From Apteryx mantelli (taxonomy: Eukaryota > Chordata > Aves > Apterygiformes > Apterygidae), in the NCBI RefSeq assembly GCF_036417845.1, contig NC_090020.1:35448425-35512424 (forward strand): DNA of 64,000 bases, written 5' to 3'. Position 1 is the stretch's first letter. Every line of letters starts with the position of its first letter. The translations under genes were made by a program, and so were the position numbers. Below the pieces are notes generated by a model. It was not told the DNA's origin and searched no databases. It saw only the letters and a list, made by a program, of their open reading frames with translations. Shown here in pieces: positions 22,331 to 35,060 of this stretch.

Positions 22331-25300
22331 GTGACCCTGCTTGAGCAGGGGGGTTGGACTAGATGATCTCCAGAGGTCCCTTCCAACCTCAGCGATTCTG
22401 TGATTCTGTGAGATTCTAAGGCTTTGCTTAACAAAAGCATCATATTCCAAAAGCAGATGTTAATCCGTGTGAGCTGGCTACATTAAATTACGGTTAAAAA
22501 ACAGGGATACTAGAATTTTACAACTGTAATGCCTGAATCTGTTTTGTGTTACAGCTGCTAAACCAAGCTCAGTCCTGTAACATCTCTTTTGACCCTTCAC
22601 AGGGGAAGGAGCTTTCTAAAAGCAAAAAGACATTTTTGGTCTCAGTGATCGTAGTAATACAAACTGCCTCTGAAAACGGGCTGCTCAGGAGCGGGTTTAC
22701 GAGCAGCTCAGAGGTCTGTCCCTTGAAGATGGTAATGTCTCTCAGATTTAGGAGGTGGGGAGAGGGGCCTTCGCTGGCATAACAGCTTTAATCCATAGTA
22801 CTGTACTCTTATTTTCACATCTGTCAGAATCCTTTTGTGCCTATAAACAGCTTAACCTTGCAGGAATAAATAGCTTGTTCCTTTCTTTGTGCGGTGAGGT
22901 ATCTATTTTTAAATCAATGACTTTTTTAAATACTCATGCTGTAAGCAACTGAGCTACCAATGACTTCGGTAGAGTCTTCTTTTTAGGAAAGAATGAGCTT
23001 TTGTAAGGGTACTCTGGAGGACCTTGGGCTGCTGTACTTCAGAACTGAAGTACTAAAAGGAGAAGTAAGAACAAGGTTGAGGAAATGACAGGTATGTTCT
23101 TCTGTCCTCTTGCACTGGGTAATAAATGATGCTAGCTTTATACACATAGTATTTTTTTCAGTCTGGTTTTGGTTTTCTTTTCCAGCAAGGAAGTTCCTAC
23201 CCTGGCATGTTATATCATTTAACTTTTTTTTTTCCTTTGCCAATATCAATATTCTACCTTTTTAAAAATTGTTTTTAGGATTGGCAGACTGGGAAAAGTT
23301 ACCAGGCTTCTAAGCTTTCTTTTCAGGCTCTGTTCTTCTCATTTTACTAGTTTAGCTGCTCTGAATTAATTTCTCTTCCAAATTTGAAGTACAGAAGCAG
23401 TTTATGCACAGCATGCAGCAGCTGAGGTCTCACCAGTGGAAATGAACTGGTGTCTGCTTAACACTTTCTTTCCTATTCTATTTGGATGTTAACATTTCTG
23501 CTGCATGTCCCTTTTCTTGATTCACTGTTATAGTTTACATAATTTCAGTTGTACAGAACTTGTGTAAATGGCTTTTGTAGCCCTTTCAGTTTAAATACCT
23601 GTATATTTTGGCACATCTTTTAAAATCAGTCCTTAAACTTACTTGTATTCAATGAAGTCCACTTTCACAAGTCCTGTTTTAACATCTCTATGCTTTTTGG
23701 TGCCACATTGTTACTCGGGTTTCTACAGAAGACTGACCTGTTTGAAGCTGACTCTGGCAATGAATATAGACCTCTGTATGCTTACTTTGGTTTGAGCAAC
23801 CCTATTTTTTCTTAAGCATGTCCCACCTAAATTGAGATAATCACTGCAATTTAAAAGCACATTTCACGCTGCTTTAAATGCACACTCAAGTTAAATCAAT
23901 GCAATGTTAGGTAAACAACCACTGTTTTAGGAAGGGGGAGAGGGCTGTTTTATTCCTGGGATGAGTAATAATAGTTTGTGTGGAAGATGGATATGTGAAG
24001 TGGTATCTAGTGCTTTAAATATGAATAAGGAAAAGTAAGATCCTTGTGTGTTACACTAAAAGCAGAATTTGTGCTGCAGATTTTTAATCCTAAACAACAA
24101 ACTAGTTACACATGGTATATACTCGCCTTTGAACTGGATTGTGGGATGACTTCTTATAAATTATCTTCACAAACAGTTTGATCTACCATTGGAGTCATAT
24201 GTGCTGGGAACACTGTTATGCTTTCCATAAAAATTCAAATTAATTGGATTTTACAACAGTGATTACTGACTCTTAGCTATTTTTAACTTATAAAAGCAGA
24301 TGTCTAACTTAAGTTCTCATGAATTTAATGAATTAGAAAACAAAGTAACCTTTTAAGCTGTAAGAACAACAAACATTAATAGCAGTACAGAACATCTATA
24401 ATGATTCAGAACAAAATCTGTAATACCGTTCAAAGATCATGCTCAAAAGTGTAAGGACAGTGACAGCAAGTTGTGCAAGTAACTTTTTTGCTACTGATAT
24501 TTTACTGCACACTGCACTGGGAGAGGATGAAGCTATATCTCGGGGGAATCCTCACTAATCTCAGGTTTTGTACAACCATTCTCAGCTTTCTGCCTTCAAA
24601 AAATATTCACTCTGCCTAACGCAAAATTATTTATTAGTGAGACTGTCTGTTCAGAAACTGGCATTACAGAAAAATCAAAAAAAAAAAAGTGAGAACTCTT
24701 AGTTTGCTGAAAAACTGATGTGGAAAAGCTAATTCCCTGGGTCAGAATTCCTGATGGCAGGAAAACTAGCATATATGAATCCAATAACTACTGAATCAGG
24801 AACTGGGAGTGAGGGTTCGTTCCAAGAGAATGAAAGTAAGGCTAAGAGGATGCTAGTAAAATATAATATTTTGCTGAAGAAAAAAATCTAGTCTTAATTA
24901 TTGCCTGGGATGGACAGGGCTCTCTAATTCAGTAAATCCAAACAGCATTCTAATGGTCCTTAACTTGATAATAAAAGAGTGTAAATGGGGAAGATGCATC
25001 TTCCAAAGAATTAGTTTAACATGTGCAGCTTCTCATATCTAAATATCTCATGTAGGCAGATGGCCAAATTAACCTCAGATGTGCTCCAAATTCAGAATTC
25101 TTAAAGTCAACAAATAAGGTTGCCTTACGCTGTTCGTTTATGTATAATCTGAAAGAGCGTGGAAAGGGAGATCAGAATTGCCTGAAGTTCATAGAATATA
25201 ATAGTGTGTAGAAGGAAAGAAAATGTGAGAGGAGTGCTAAAAATATCACTGCAGAAAATCTGTGATGCACGCGATCATCTCCCTCAAACATCATTTACTT

Positions 25301-28300
25301 CCCACTTTATGTTGAGACATTCCTTTATGCAGTTAAAAACTTCTTTACATTCAAGACGGGATCTAAATTGCAAACACAAGTGCTGCTGATGACTTTTTCC
25401 ACTCAAATCAATAAAAAGTAAGAGAAATCCTACACCGTGCTGCTGAAGAGAAAACTGAATCCTGCGGACTTCACCTTCCAAGTAAATTTCTGCTTTTCCA
25501 CTGTCTGATTATATCCTTGGCAACCTTCTTAGAAATAATCAATGCAATTTCATGGGTTTTTTTATTTTTCTATTTTTTTCCTGTTTCTTTTGGGTTTGGT
25601 TCTATTTTTTGTATTTTTAACCTGGGATTAGCTACTTGCATGATTGTTTGGCAGGATAAAGGAGCAGAAATAATTGCCAGAGGAAAGGGTGTAGTGGAGT
25701 GATAGGGTCACCTGGCCAACACTCTCTGAAATATCTAACTCCCCGTGGGGATGGCAGTGAGAACAGGCTCCAGCAAGGGACAGTGGCAACTGAATGGACT
25801 GATGGATTTGTATGGGCTCTCTACCGTTGCTGTAAGGAGGTAAATGCTCACTCTGAAGCGATAATCTTTTAATCCTTGGGCCAAATGAAGACTGGTCCTG
25901 TCCCATAGTGTAGCTTGCTCTTTGCAAGGTGATAGACAATAGGTAAGGATGGCTCTGTCCCAATATGCAGTGGTAGTGAGGGAGTCCTCTCCCCTTCTAA
26001 GTCCATCTTGAAGGAAGAATTTGTGCCATAGCTAATCTGAGATGTGGACTGTGATACGGTTTTACTGTGACTATTGAAGAGGCATGGTCTGAGGCTTCTT
26101 TAAAACTTAACTCTATCTGTACAGACAACAAATCTGCCCGTATATCCAGAATGGTGCTTCAGAGCTTCCAGGTCCTTGTGTCCCTGCGTCTTTGCTGTGT
26201 CCCTTTTGTGGTTATCTCTTCCTGTGGCTTGGCCCCAGAACCATCCCTGGAGCAACCCGTTTTAGAGTTAACACAGTTTTCTCAGGTGTGTTGTGATTGC
26301 TGGAAAATGACTTTGGACAAGACAGTAAAAGAAGTCCTACTGGGTACAGCTATGTGCTTTAGGGTCCTCAACCAGTGAATTGCATCTTGCCTTTCCCAGC
26401 ATTCTGGAATAGGAAGAAGATAAAGATATTAAATTCAAATATTTCCTCTTTTGAAATGTTTCAGTCCTGGAACAAACTTTGGGATGAGGTTACCCTTTCC
26501 TTTGGAGGCAAGAATAAAATAGCATAAGAATTTATTCTGTTCAACAACTTCTTGTATTTTTTTTTCCTGTTGTTCCTTCGGCTAGGATAGATAACTTAGT
26601 ATCTAATTGAAAACTATGTGATTATAAGAAAAACAAATACGAGGCAGAGAGACCAAACAGGTGATATGTCTTTAAAATCTTTCATTCTCCCAAACTAAAT
26701 GTCATTCCAGAGTTTTAAAATAAAATCACTGTTTTCTCTAATTGCTTCCCCCCACCAGCCTTTTCATTGTGGAGGCGTTTTCAACATCTATCCATTTTCT
26801 GGTGATCGTTCTTTCTCAGTGCAAGAAACAGGCTATGTTTTAAGTGTCTGTCTTCCTACTTACTTGTCTACTTCTAATAGTTTTAAAATTAAAGACTTTG
26901 AGACTAAAGACTAGGCAAGTTGCACTTTCTGTGTATGCCTGTGGATTAGAAGCAAGGAGAAGGTTTTGGGATTGTTTAGTGGTTAGAAAAAGTGCATATA
27001 ATATAAATAACAGTGAATCATAACACTAAAGTAACGTTCCCCTTATGCAAGCAGCAAAAGTACAGATTCCCAAATGAAAATGAGTGTGCCAGAGATGACT
27101 ATCTCTGGAGACCATCTGCAGCTGTCTGGGTAAAGCGATTGCAGTGGGGTCAGTGTGCTCTGCCAAAACTCCTATTAGAAGCTCCTACTAGCAGCTGCTA
27201 CATAGCTGCATTGGCAGCCTACTTTTTTGCAAGACAGTATCCTAGCTGTCAGCCCTGTAATGTTTTGTGTGGCTTGCCTCTTTTCCTGGACCTGGACCTT
27301 AATTTGGTAACGATGAAAGGCGTAGAATGGGAAATGGGAACGGGAGTACACTTACAAAGCAAGGCTTAATATTCAAAGTATGCTCTGTGTCTGTGATGGT
27401 CATCCACAGTACGTGTCTGTAATTACAATGATAACCTAATGAAACAAAAGGTCATTCCATGTATCTCTCATTAATATCAAGCTGAAACTTTTTTTGATAG
27501 GCTAAACTGATGCCATTATGTGTGAAATGCTTTTTTTTTTTTAAGTAGTAGTGTTCTTTTTATAAAGGGAGATGACAGCATAATCTTATTCTTTAAGAGA
27601 AAACTTTCAACTCAGCTGAAACAATCCTTTGGTTTTTGCTATGAACAGCTTTGTAAGCATTGTTTATAAGCTGTTAGCTATAAGCATTGCTAGGATCTGG
27701 AAGTGTTAAGTCCATTTTTAGAGAGCAGATAGCATTAATTTGATCTTTGTCATTATAAATCATGTATGGTTTCCAAAGCTCTTACTGCACTCTACTTCCA
27801 TTTGAGGACATTAGACAATATAAATAAACCAGTACAGTTTTTATGGATGTACCGCTTTGTGACATGAAGCATATGATTCTTTCAGCGTGTTTATTACTGA
27901 GTTGTTTCACCAACAAATAGTTAGCACATTCCATGTTTACTGAATTCATTTGTCAACCTGATTTTAGTTCTTGAGAGAGTATTTATCTGAATCAGTATGG
28001 TTCTTTGTGTAACATTTCTCCAAAGCTAAAGTTTCCCTGTACCTAATAAATAAAAAGATTGTCTGGCATGAAATGTGCCTCTTCAAATGGATTATGTTAG
28101 CTAGATAATTGAGAAAATAGCCTCTCTTGCGTGGTGGGTTCACATGTGCATGCCCATATGTGCTCTATTACTATACAGCCAGGCAGGAGATAATTAGTTC
28201 ATTTTTTGCAATATTTCTTTATGAGGAAATTAAAGTTGCTATATCCAGGGATCATAATTTGCAAGCACAAACTACACTGAAGAAAAATGTGTTTAAAATT

Positions 28301-28313
28301 ACCCCCTCTTTTC

Positions 28314-28336
28314 TCCCCCCCCTTTTTGGGGGGGGA
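28314..28336. repeat. C8-T5-G8 inverted repeat
   Basis: A run of eight C (28315-28322), five T and eight G (28328-28335), with a flanking T/A pair. It forms a potential 9-bp stem with a 5-nt loop. Confidence 0.85.
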
Positions 28337-31300
28337 CCCACTTGTGTAACCTTCCTAAAACAGAAGTGTTTCCTTAAATGATGCAGTTCTTAGAAGGTTG
28401 AAAATACCACAGAGTTTAATTAAATATTTTAGTAGCATGCATAAATAAGCTTTTAGGTCTGTGTTTAGGAAATAGTCTACACTGGCCTTGTCATTAGTAA
28501 GTTGAGAATGATAAAAATAGGTGATTTTGAACTACAATGTAAATCATCTGCTTTGACAGACAAATGATACTTGCTATATTTCTTTTCCCCATCAGAGTTT
28601 AAGAATAGAGTATTGAAATGGAAGAACTGTGGTGTGAGAAGACCTGTCTCTTTTTAAAAGAGAAGTATTACCTGTATGTTCTGACATGAATATCAGACTT
28701 CCCTGCCTAGTTCTGTCAATGGGCTTATTCAGCCTAAATTCTCAATAAATATGGAAAATGCCTAATGTACAATTTTCATTACCAAAAATTTGGGGATTAG
28801 TTTAAAATATGTAAGTTACCTTTTTTGTATTAGGCATTGCTATCTGATTTAGAAACCTAGCAAGGAGGTGTAAAGCTTCATTTTAAGAAAAACTTGAGTT
28901 CTTTGCAGAAAACACATGTTTACTATGTGCTGTGAATGATCCTCTGAAATGTTTGGATTAATTAAATTATTTAAAATAAGTCAACCTAGATAGAATAGAG
29001 ACTGCTACCAAGAATGACAGAATTAAATGCATGTTGTCCTTTCCATGGCTGAAGCCTGCTCCTGTTGTTGGAGTCTTGTCAAAAGAGGGTGTATTGCTAT
29101 AGACAGCCCACTTACTTTTTACGTGCCTATGAAGTTACTTAAGCAAAGCAACTGGAACTAGCAATAACGCTCTGGAATCCCTCCTGCCTGAGTCCTTGTG
29201 ACCATCACGCTGTCTCCTCCTGGCAAAAGCCCTGGACACAGACAGGATTAGATGATGGTTCCTGGCAACTGTAGTGGGCTAAACCAGATTACAGAGAAAG
29301 TTTCACCCAGCCTTACGTTTCTAATAAGGTATAGAAATGCAGGATCTAATGTTAGCTGCTTCTGACCCTGAGAAAGAGTGAGCTAGTCAGAAGTCTCATC
29401 ACAAAGAAATGTCTACTTAATTATACTAGACTGCCAAAAGACTTGAAGAGGAAAGTGTGTCTGAACTCAAATGAACTTGAGCAGAATTTTATTTCAGTAT
29501 TTTTCCATTGCTGCAGGCACAAATGTTGCTCCTTGTTGCCCTGCTGCTGCTGCTGTATTAGATCACTCAAAATTGCTTCCCTATCGTACCTGTTTGGAAC
29601 TCAAAAATGGTACAGTACTGACATTTAGAGTATCTAACACTAATTGGCAAGTTAGACACAAAGGATATTTGAATCAGGCTTTAGGTTCTGGAGGGAGAAA
29701 TTGGTATACCTATGCTAATTTCTCCATGCTCAATGCTGTTGTAATTTCCAACCCAGGAAGCAATGCTAAGAATGTAGTCCTGGTTTTGCTGCATTTCTTA
29801 AAAAGGATTTCTTGCTTAGTGAGACTCATTAATAGGTTTAAGTATTTTCTGATTAAAAGAAAAATATTTCTTGCAGTCTCTTAAATCCAGCTAATTTATA
29901 AGTGTTTGTAATGGCACTCTTTTCTCCTTGCTATATGTGCTATTGTTTATTTATGCCAAGAATGAATATTAAGCTGAGACCCACAGATACATCCCAAATT
30001 TTACTTTAACAATTATGAAATCTGTTGCTTCAAAAAAGAGGATATTTCTTACCTAAGTGTTATCTTCTACAGTGAAATACTTTGGCTAATGATTAACTAT
30101 TACAGCTTTTATTCTATCCTTACTTGATGCTGGATCTCTTCCTGGTAAGAATGAGCTATGTCCCAGTATCTCTTTGCTCCAGGGAAAACAAGACTGTGCT
30201 TCCAATAGCCTTTTATGGCTGCAGAATGTTGTTACATGCTTGGCAGTTTGAATAATAGTAATAAAATTATAACTTACAGAACTCTTGTGCTATTTATTTG
30301 GTTTATTTTTCCTACTTAAGAAAACATTGTTATTTCTTTCATGTTTGGAGAGTGCTCAGGTTACATAGGGGAAAGTAGAAGCAGGAATATTGGTGAAGGA
30401 ATTGTACTTATTACTGCTTCCTACCCAATAAGGATCCTTGTGTTTAGGTCTCATGATCCCAGCTGAGGAAACAGCGCATTGAGTGTGGCAGATCCAAGGA
30501 GCCTTATGAAAGTCCAATAACTATTTCAGTTGACAGACTGTGCATAGTAAATTGGGGTTTTGTTGGCTCAGTATTTTCTTCTCTGTGCACTGGTCTCTTT
30601 TCACAGCTTATTGGTTAATGTATTAGGTTGCAATTAAAAAGCTTGCTTTCTCTTTTGTAAGTCACTGTGTACACTGTGGAAAAGAATTTTACTTGCTTTC
30701 CTGTCATAACAGAATATGCTCTACAGGAGACACAAAAATTATTTGAGATCTACTGCAAAAGTGAATTAAAAAACAACTAGTTTATCTAATCTTATCAACC
30801 ATTGCTATTTATATATATAAACTCTTAATCCACTTGGATTTTTCTTTTATTCTAGTCTTCCTTCTGTTGACATCTCCATTGGGGTTAGCTTTTCTGACTG
30901 GCAAGTATCCACACATAAGTGGATGCTTCAAGGTCAGTTTCTAATCTGACTTCTTCAAGGATTCCTTTCAATTTAGCTTTGCCCAAACAAAATTGATCTT
31001 AGTTAGGTTTGTCATTTTCATTTTTTAATTAGAGTATAATTAAGTATACATATTGTGTACTCTGAGTACCTAGTAACTGTGTGCTGATGAGTGAAGTGAA
31101 TACAGGTCCAACAAGCTCTCATCCAAGTAACACTACCCTTTGAGTATATTTAATCAGTTCTTGTATTGTATCATTAATTTTGTATGCTTATCATTTACTG
31201 TGTACTCCTAAGCCACTAATTATTTTATCAACATCCCAAGCATGCAACCACAAACTTGGAACATCAGCAAACCATGTGTCCATGTTGTACAGATTTTTAA

Positions 31301-32707
31301 AAAAAGCAACACCCCACACCCGTACTCTTCCCAATCTGCTCAGTCTCCTCCAGGAGTCCTGTTGAGGTTATTGGACACTGGTCCACAGGCATCCTCTTCG
31401 TCAGTCTGTTACCTAGCTGGCTTGTTGGCTGCCCTCTCCAACCCCCCTTCAGCTATGTAGCAGTGGTAGTTAAACCTCATGTAGTTCAGACTGCATTTGC
31501 TGTACTTTAAAGTCCCTGTCTAGCTGGAGACTGGTGAGGGCTGCACCTCCTTTTAGAGTAGGGAAGGGCAATGAATGAGGTTTGTAACATCTCCAAATTG
31601 GTTCATGACTGACCTCAAGTTTCATGTTCTCTACCAGTGTCCAAAGTTCTGAGAATCTGTGGTCTGCTCACTTCTCAGGTGAATTTAATCACCAGCTGGT
31701 AGAGGAGAGTTTCCATTTGCTGTTAAAATGGTATTGATACAAAAATACTTGTCCTCCCCCCTCGCCAATGAAGACTCAATCAACACTTGTTAGAAATCCC
31801 CTGACAGCACGAAGGGGACGCATTCATGGAGAGTGGTTGTCCCAGAGGAGCTATGGTGGTTGTATCTGGAGTTACTGTCCTGAGATACCCTCTGGCATTC
31901 CAGTTTCCCTGGACAACTTAAAACAGGTATTGTTTACTTGATTATAAGTCAAAGCAGCCACTACCTTTTACAAATCTGTTTTTTTTCTGCCAAAATCTTA
32001 TACCTGTTTGAACCTCATAAAAGATCAGCTGTGTGGAAACAACACACATCTCAAGTATAGTAAAGTACCCCCTGGGATTCGGAACAGGACTTCTTCATAA
32101 TTTTAAGGAGAGAATCATGACCCTACAGAGTTGTAAGATGACATTTGTTATTGTGCAAGTGCTTCATGTATGGTGTAAAGTTATTTACAGTTATCTTTGG
32201 AGACTTTTATATGTTGCAAAAAGATCTGTACATGGTGCTCATGGTAGTTAAAGCACCTGGAAGTTTAAAGATGAAGTGATAAGGAGAGATTTCATTTGTT
32301 TTGGCTTGGTTTTGGAGGGAGGGAGTGAAAAAGGGGAGTTAAGTTGTTGGTATATATTACCCTTGAAAACAATCTCTGTAAGGTATTGAAGGTGTATTGC
32401 TACTACCTTGTTAGAGATGGACTTACGGCTTCACTACACATTTATGTGATTTGTCAATGTTAGTTGTTATATAGGTATGTATTTCCTATAAACTGCTTAA
32501 AAATTATAAGCAAATTGAAATTCTGTACATCTGCCCTGAAATTTTTATCACCCTTTCACTTAAAAATCCAGCATTGTGCAAACATTTTATGTATTCTTAA
32601 GGAACTACTAACTGGAAATGGTTATTGGATCAAACCCTTTACTACCCAGAACAGTGCCAGCTACGGAGAAGGTAGTCTAAGGAGAGAGTAAAGGAGTATG
32701 TTCATTC

Positions 32708-32723
32708 AAAAAAAAAAAAAAAA
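32708..32723. repeat. Poly(A) tract (A16)
   Basis: A homopolymer run in intergenic sequence with no retroposon recognised upstream. Confidence 0.85.
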
Positions 32724-35010
32724 GACAAACCTTCAGTCTTCTCCTATATTAACATGTATATAGCTTATAGAAATATTAGTTCTGCAACTACAGGAGTATG
32801 GACTTATGCTGCTTTGAGTGTATATTATATAGGAGTTAGTGATGTATTGGCTAGTTTAGGCAATTTATGCCTGCATTTCTTTCATGTTTCTTTTGTAATG
32901 TGCTACCATATATTATGAAAACATGATTTTAATGAAGCAAGCTCTTAGTACAATTTTTTTTAATTCTCATTACAAGCCCAGGTTTTGACAAGCAAATTGA
33001 CTTAAATGGTAACTCAAGCAAAATACCCAAGGGAAGCAGCATCATCCTTGCAATAAGTACAAATAAAATGAAAGTCTTGCTTTTAGATTAAAAGATAGAA
33101 CTAGCTGCTGGCACATTAACATAATACAGTAAATTAAATATTTAAAAACTTATTTTCTAGCAAAACTAGAAATGGAATATTTTATGGTAGGAAGTTTTTA
33201 TCTCAATTATTTTACCCTGGAATTTGCCAGAGGTTTCTACTGGATGAGAATTGTTTACAAGTTTTCAGATATTGTCATCTTAGAGCTAATATGATCCCTT
33301 GAGAAAGGATCACAGGCTCTATATAAATAGCTCCATTATTATCAGTCAAATTGAAGATTAGGGAATGGAATAAATAACATTAATGCCTTTAATAAGAATA
33401 GTCCTAGACAACATACATAGCCAAAACAGGCTCTAGCCTGATTGAAATAAATTTTAAGATCAACCCTTTTTATATTGGTCCATGCTGGTGTCATAGAGAA
33501 CTGTTTTTGCAGTCGAATCAAAGGTAGGTGCAAGATACAATTTTTGTGATTTCATGCGGGGTTTTTTGTGAATCTGTGATGTCCTGGCAGTCAATCATGT
33601 CAAGCCTCCAAAAGAGAGTATCTGGTTTCTCATGCTTAATAGCTACTTCTAAAGTAGTTTCAAGAAGTTTAATTTGACTGTCATTGAGACTTATCTGAAG
33701 CACATCAGCCAACAACTTATTTTCTTTATATGCTAAATGAATGCATGTGCCTGCCTCCTACACAGACAGGATGAGGCTCTGGCCCTACAGCCATCCACAC
33801 AAAACCTGCACCAAATTCTAAACCTTTTTCTTTTATTCCTTTTATTCCTTCTATGCTTGGGGGAGGGGGGTGGTATAATAATCTGACACAATTTATGGAA
33901 AGTAGTACAGATCTCTTCTCATATATGAGATTGTCCTTCGTACTAGCTAGAAGAAATACTAGAAGACGGTGGTTGCCTTTGCATGGAGATAGGCTTACAG
34001 GAAGCAGCAAAGTATTGAACTTCTTTCGCTGTATGCACTGCCAGCTTGGAGTCCTTTTCTCCTTGTTCCATGTGTCAGCAACCTCATTAGAGACAGCTGT
34101 ACACTCACCCTTGTGCATCCAGTTGTTTCTCCCTATGAAGTTGTACATAGCTGGGAATTTTTACCTGCGAGCCCATAGGGAAGAGGAGGCCTAAAAGACA
34201 ATCTTGGTATGTCCTTGTCTCATGGTATAGCACAGTACCTGGATAACCAGCTTTCCAACCTGTAGATGTGGTATAGATGGGATCTTCACTTCAGCGCTTA
34301 AGACATGAGGAAAAAATGCTTTCACTGATTGAAGGAGAGATCAGTAGGAGTATCAGTAATGAATCTGTGTTAGCCTGAGTTTATGTGGGAGCATTATTCA
34401 ATTTTCCTGTGACCTACAGGCTACCAAGGCCATGACTCCATCCTGTTTCACAAGCAGTCTCTCAAAGGCAGACAGTCTGGCAAACCGAAGGCCCAGGTGA
34501 GCTGAGCTTGTCTTCTGCTTTTGACATCAGATAAGTCTGAAGGGGAACAGCACAAAACTGGTCACAACTTGGAGGAAGGAAGTGTCAGAGAGCCAGAAGG
34601 ATTATTTGCTTTTAAATGTCACTTGGTTTTGGAAACAGATACTTGGGTTAGAGGACTTGGATCAGACAAATAGCATAGCTCATTAACGGTCCATGAAAAC
34701 AGAGAAATATTGCATTTGAATCAAAAACGTTTTCCAAACCCCTAATCAATTATTTTTCTGTTCAGTGAAATATCAGAACAGTAATTACAGATGAGTCAGA
34801 TGTAGGACATAGGGCATAAGTTTTATTTAGGCTAGGACATAAGTAATAAGGCCCTGAGTCCTAAGGATTAATCTGTATATACACAATCTTTTATAAAAAA
34901 GATTGGCTAAATTTTTGATCGTGCTTTTTTAAAGATGAGTGACCTTCTGGGCACAAGAAACAAGCGCTATTTCCATTAGCTGTACATCTGTATTATCCAT
35001 GGCTACTATT

Positions 35011-35060
35011 AAAAAAAAGGGGGGGGGGTAGGGGGGGGGGAAAAAGGGGGCAAGGGAAGG
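35011..35060. repeat. A/G-rich tract with long G-runs (quadruplex-prone)
   Basis: An A8 run leads into G10 (35019-35028), TA, G10 (35031-35040), A5, G5 and further G-triplets. Four or more G-tracts close together on the + strand could fold as a G-quadruplex. A similar A-run plus G10 plus GGAGGGCGG lies at 35591-35620. Confidence 0.85.

Larger units (their letters stand above)
20170..22418 (+). mobile_element. CR1 LINE, 5'-truncated copy (about 2.25 kb)
   Basis: CR1 is the main non-LTR retrotransposon of birds; its ORF2 protein carries an endonuclease and a reverse transcriptase. This copy begins inside ORF2, after the endonuclease region, with the [14 protein letters not shown] segment. It covers the whole reverse transcriptase and the C-terminal region and ends in the short CR1 3'UTR: a GGTTGGACTAGATGATCTCC segment, then CCTTCCAACCTC, then a few imperfect ATTCTGTG octamers at about 22395-22414. 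The 5' truncation, the octamer tail without poly(A) and the absence of clear target-site duplications are typical of CR1. GC content is well above the flanks. The copy looks fairly young, since 585 codons remain open, but it has one frameshift near 20565 and an Asn in the catalytic box. Confidence 0.97.

Noticed and set aside
33518-33715. 65-codon minus-strand frame with a protein-like composition
   Set aside because: It looked plausible by eye (helical, charged), but there is no recognisable family and no extension into adjacent exons. It is too short to call.
34600-34690. TTTTGGAAACAGATACTTGG and following bases, resembling the tail of old amniote CR1 elements
   Set aside because: Only about 50 bases are suggestive, and the sequence upstream does not continue the match clearly. 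Not enough to annotate.
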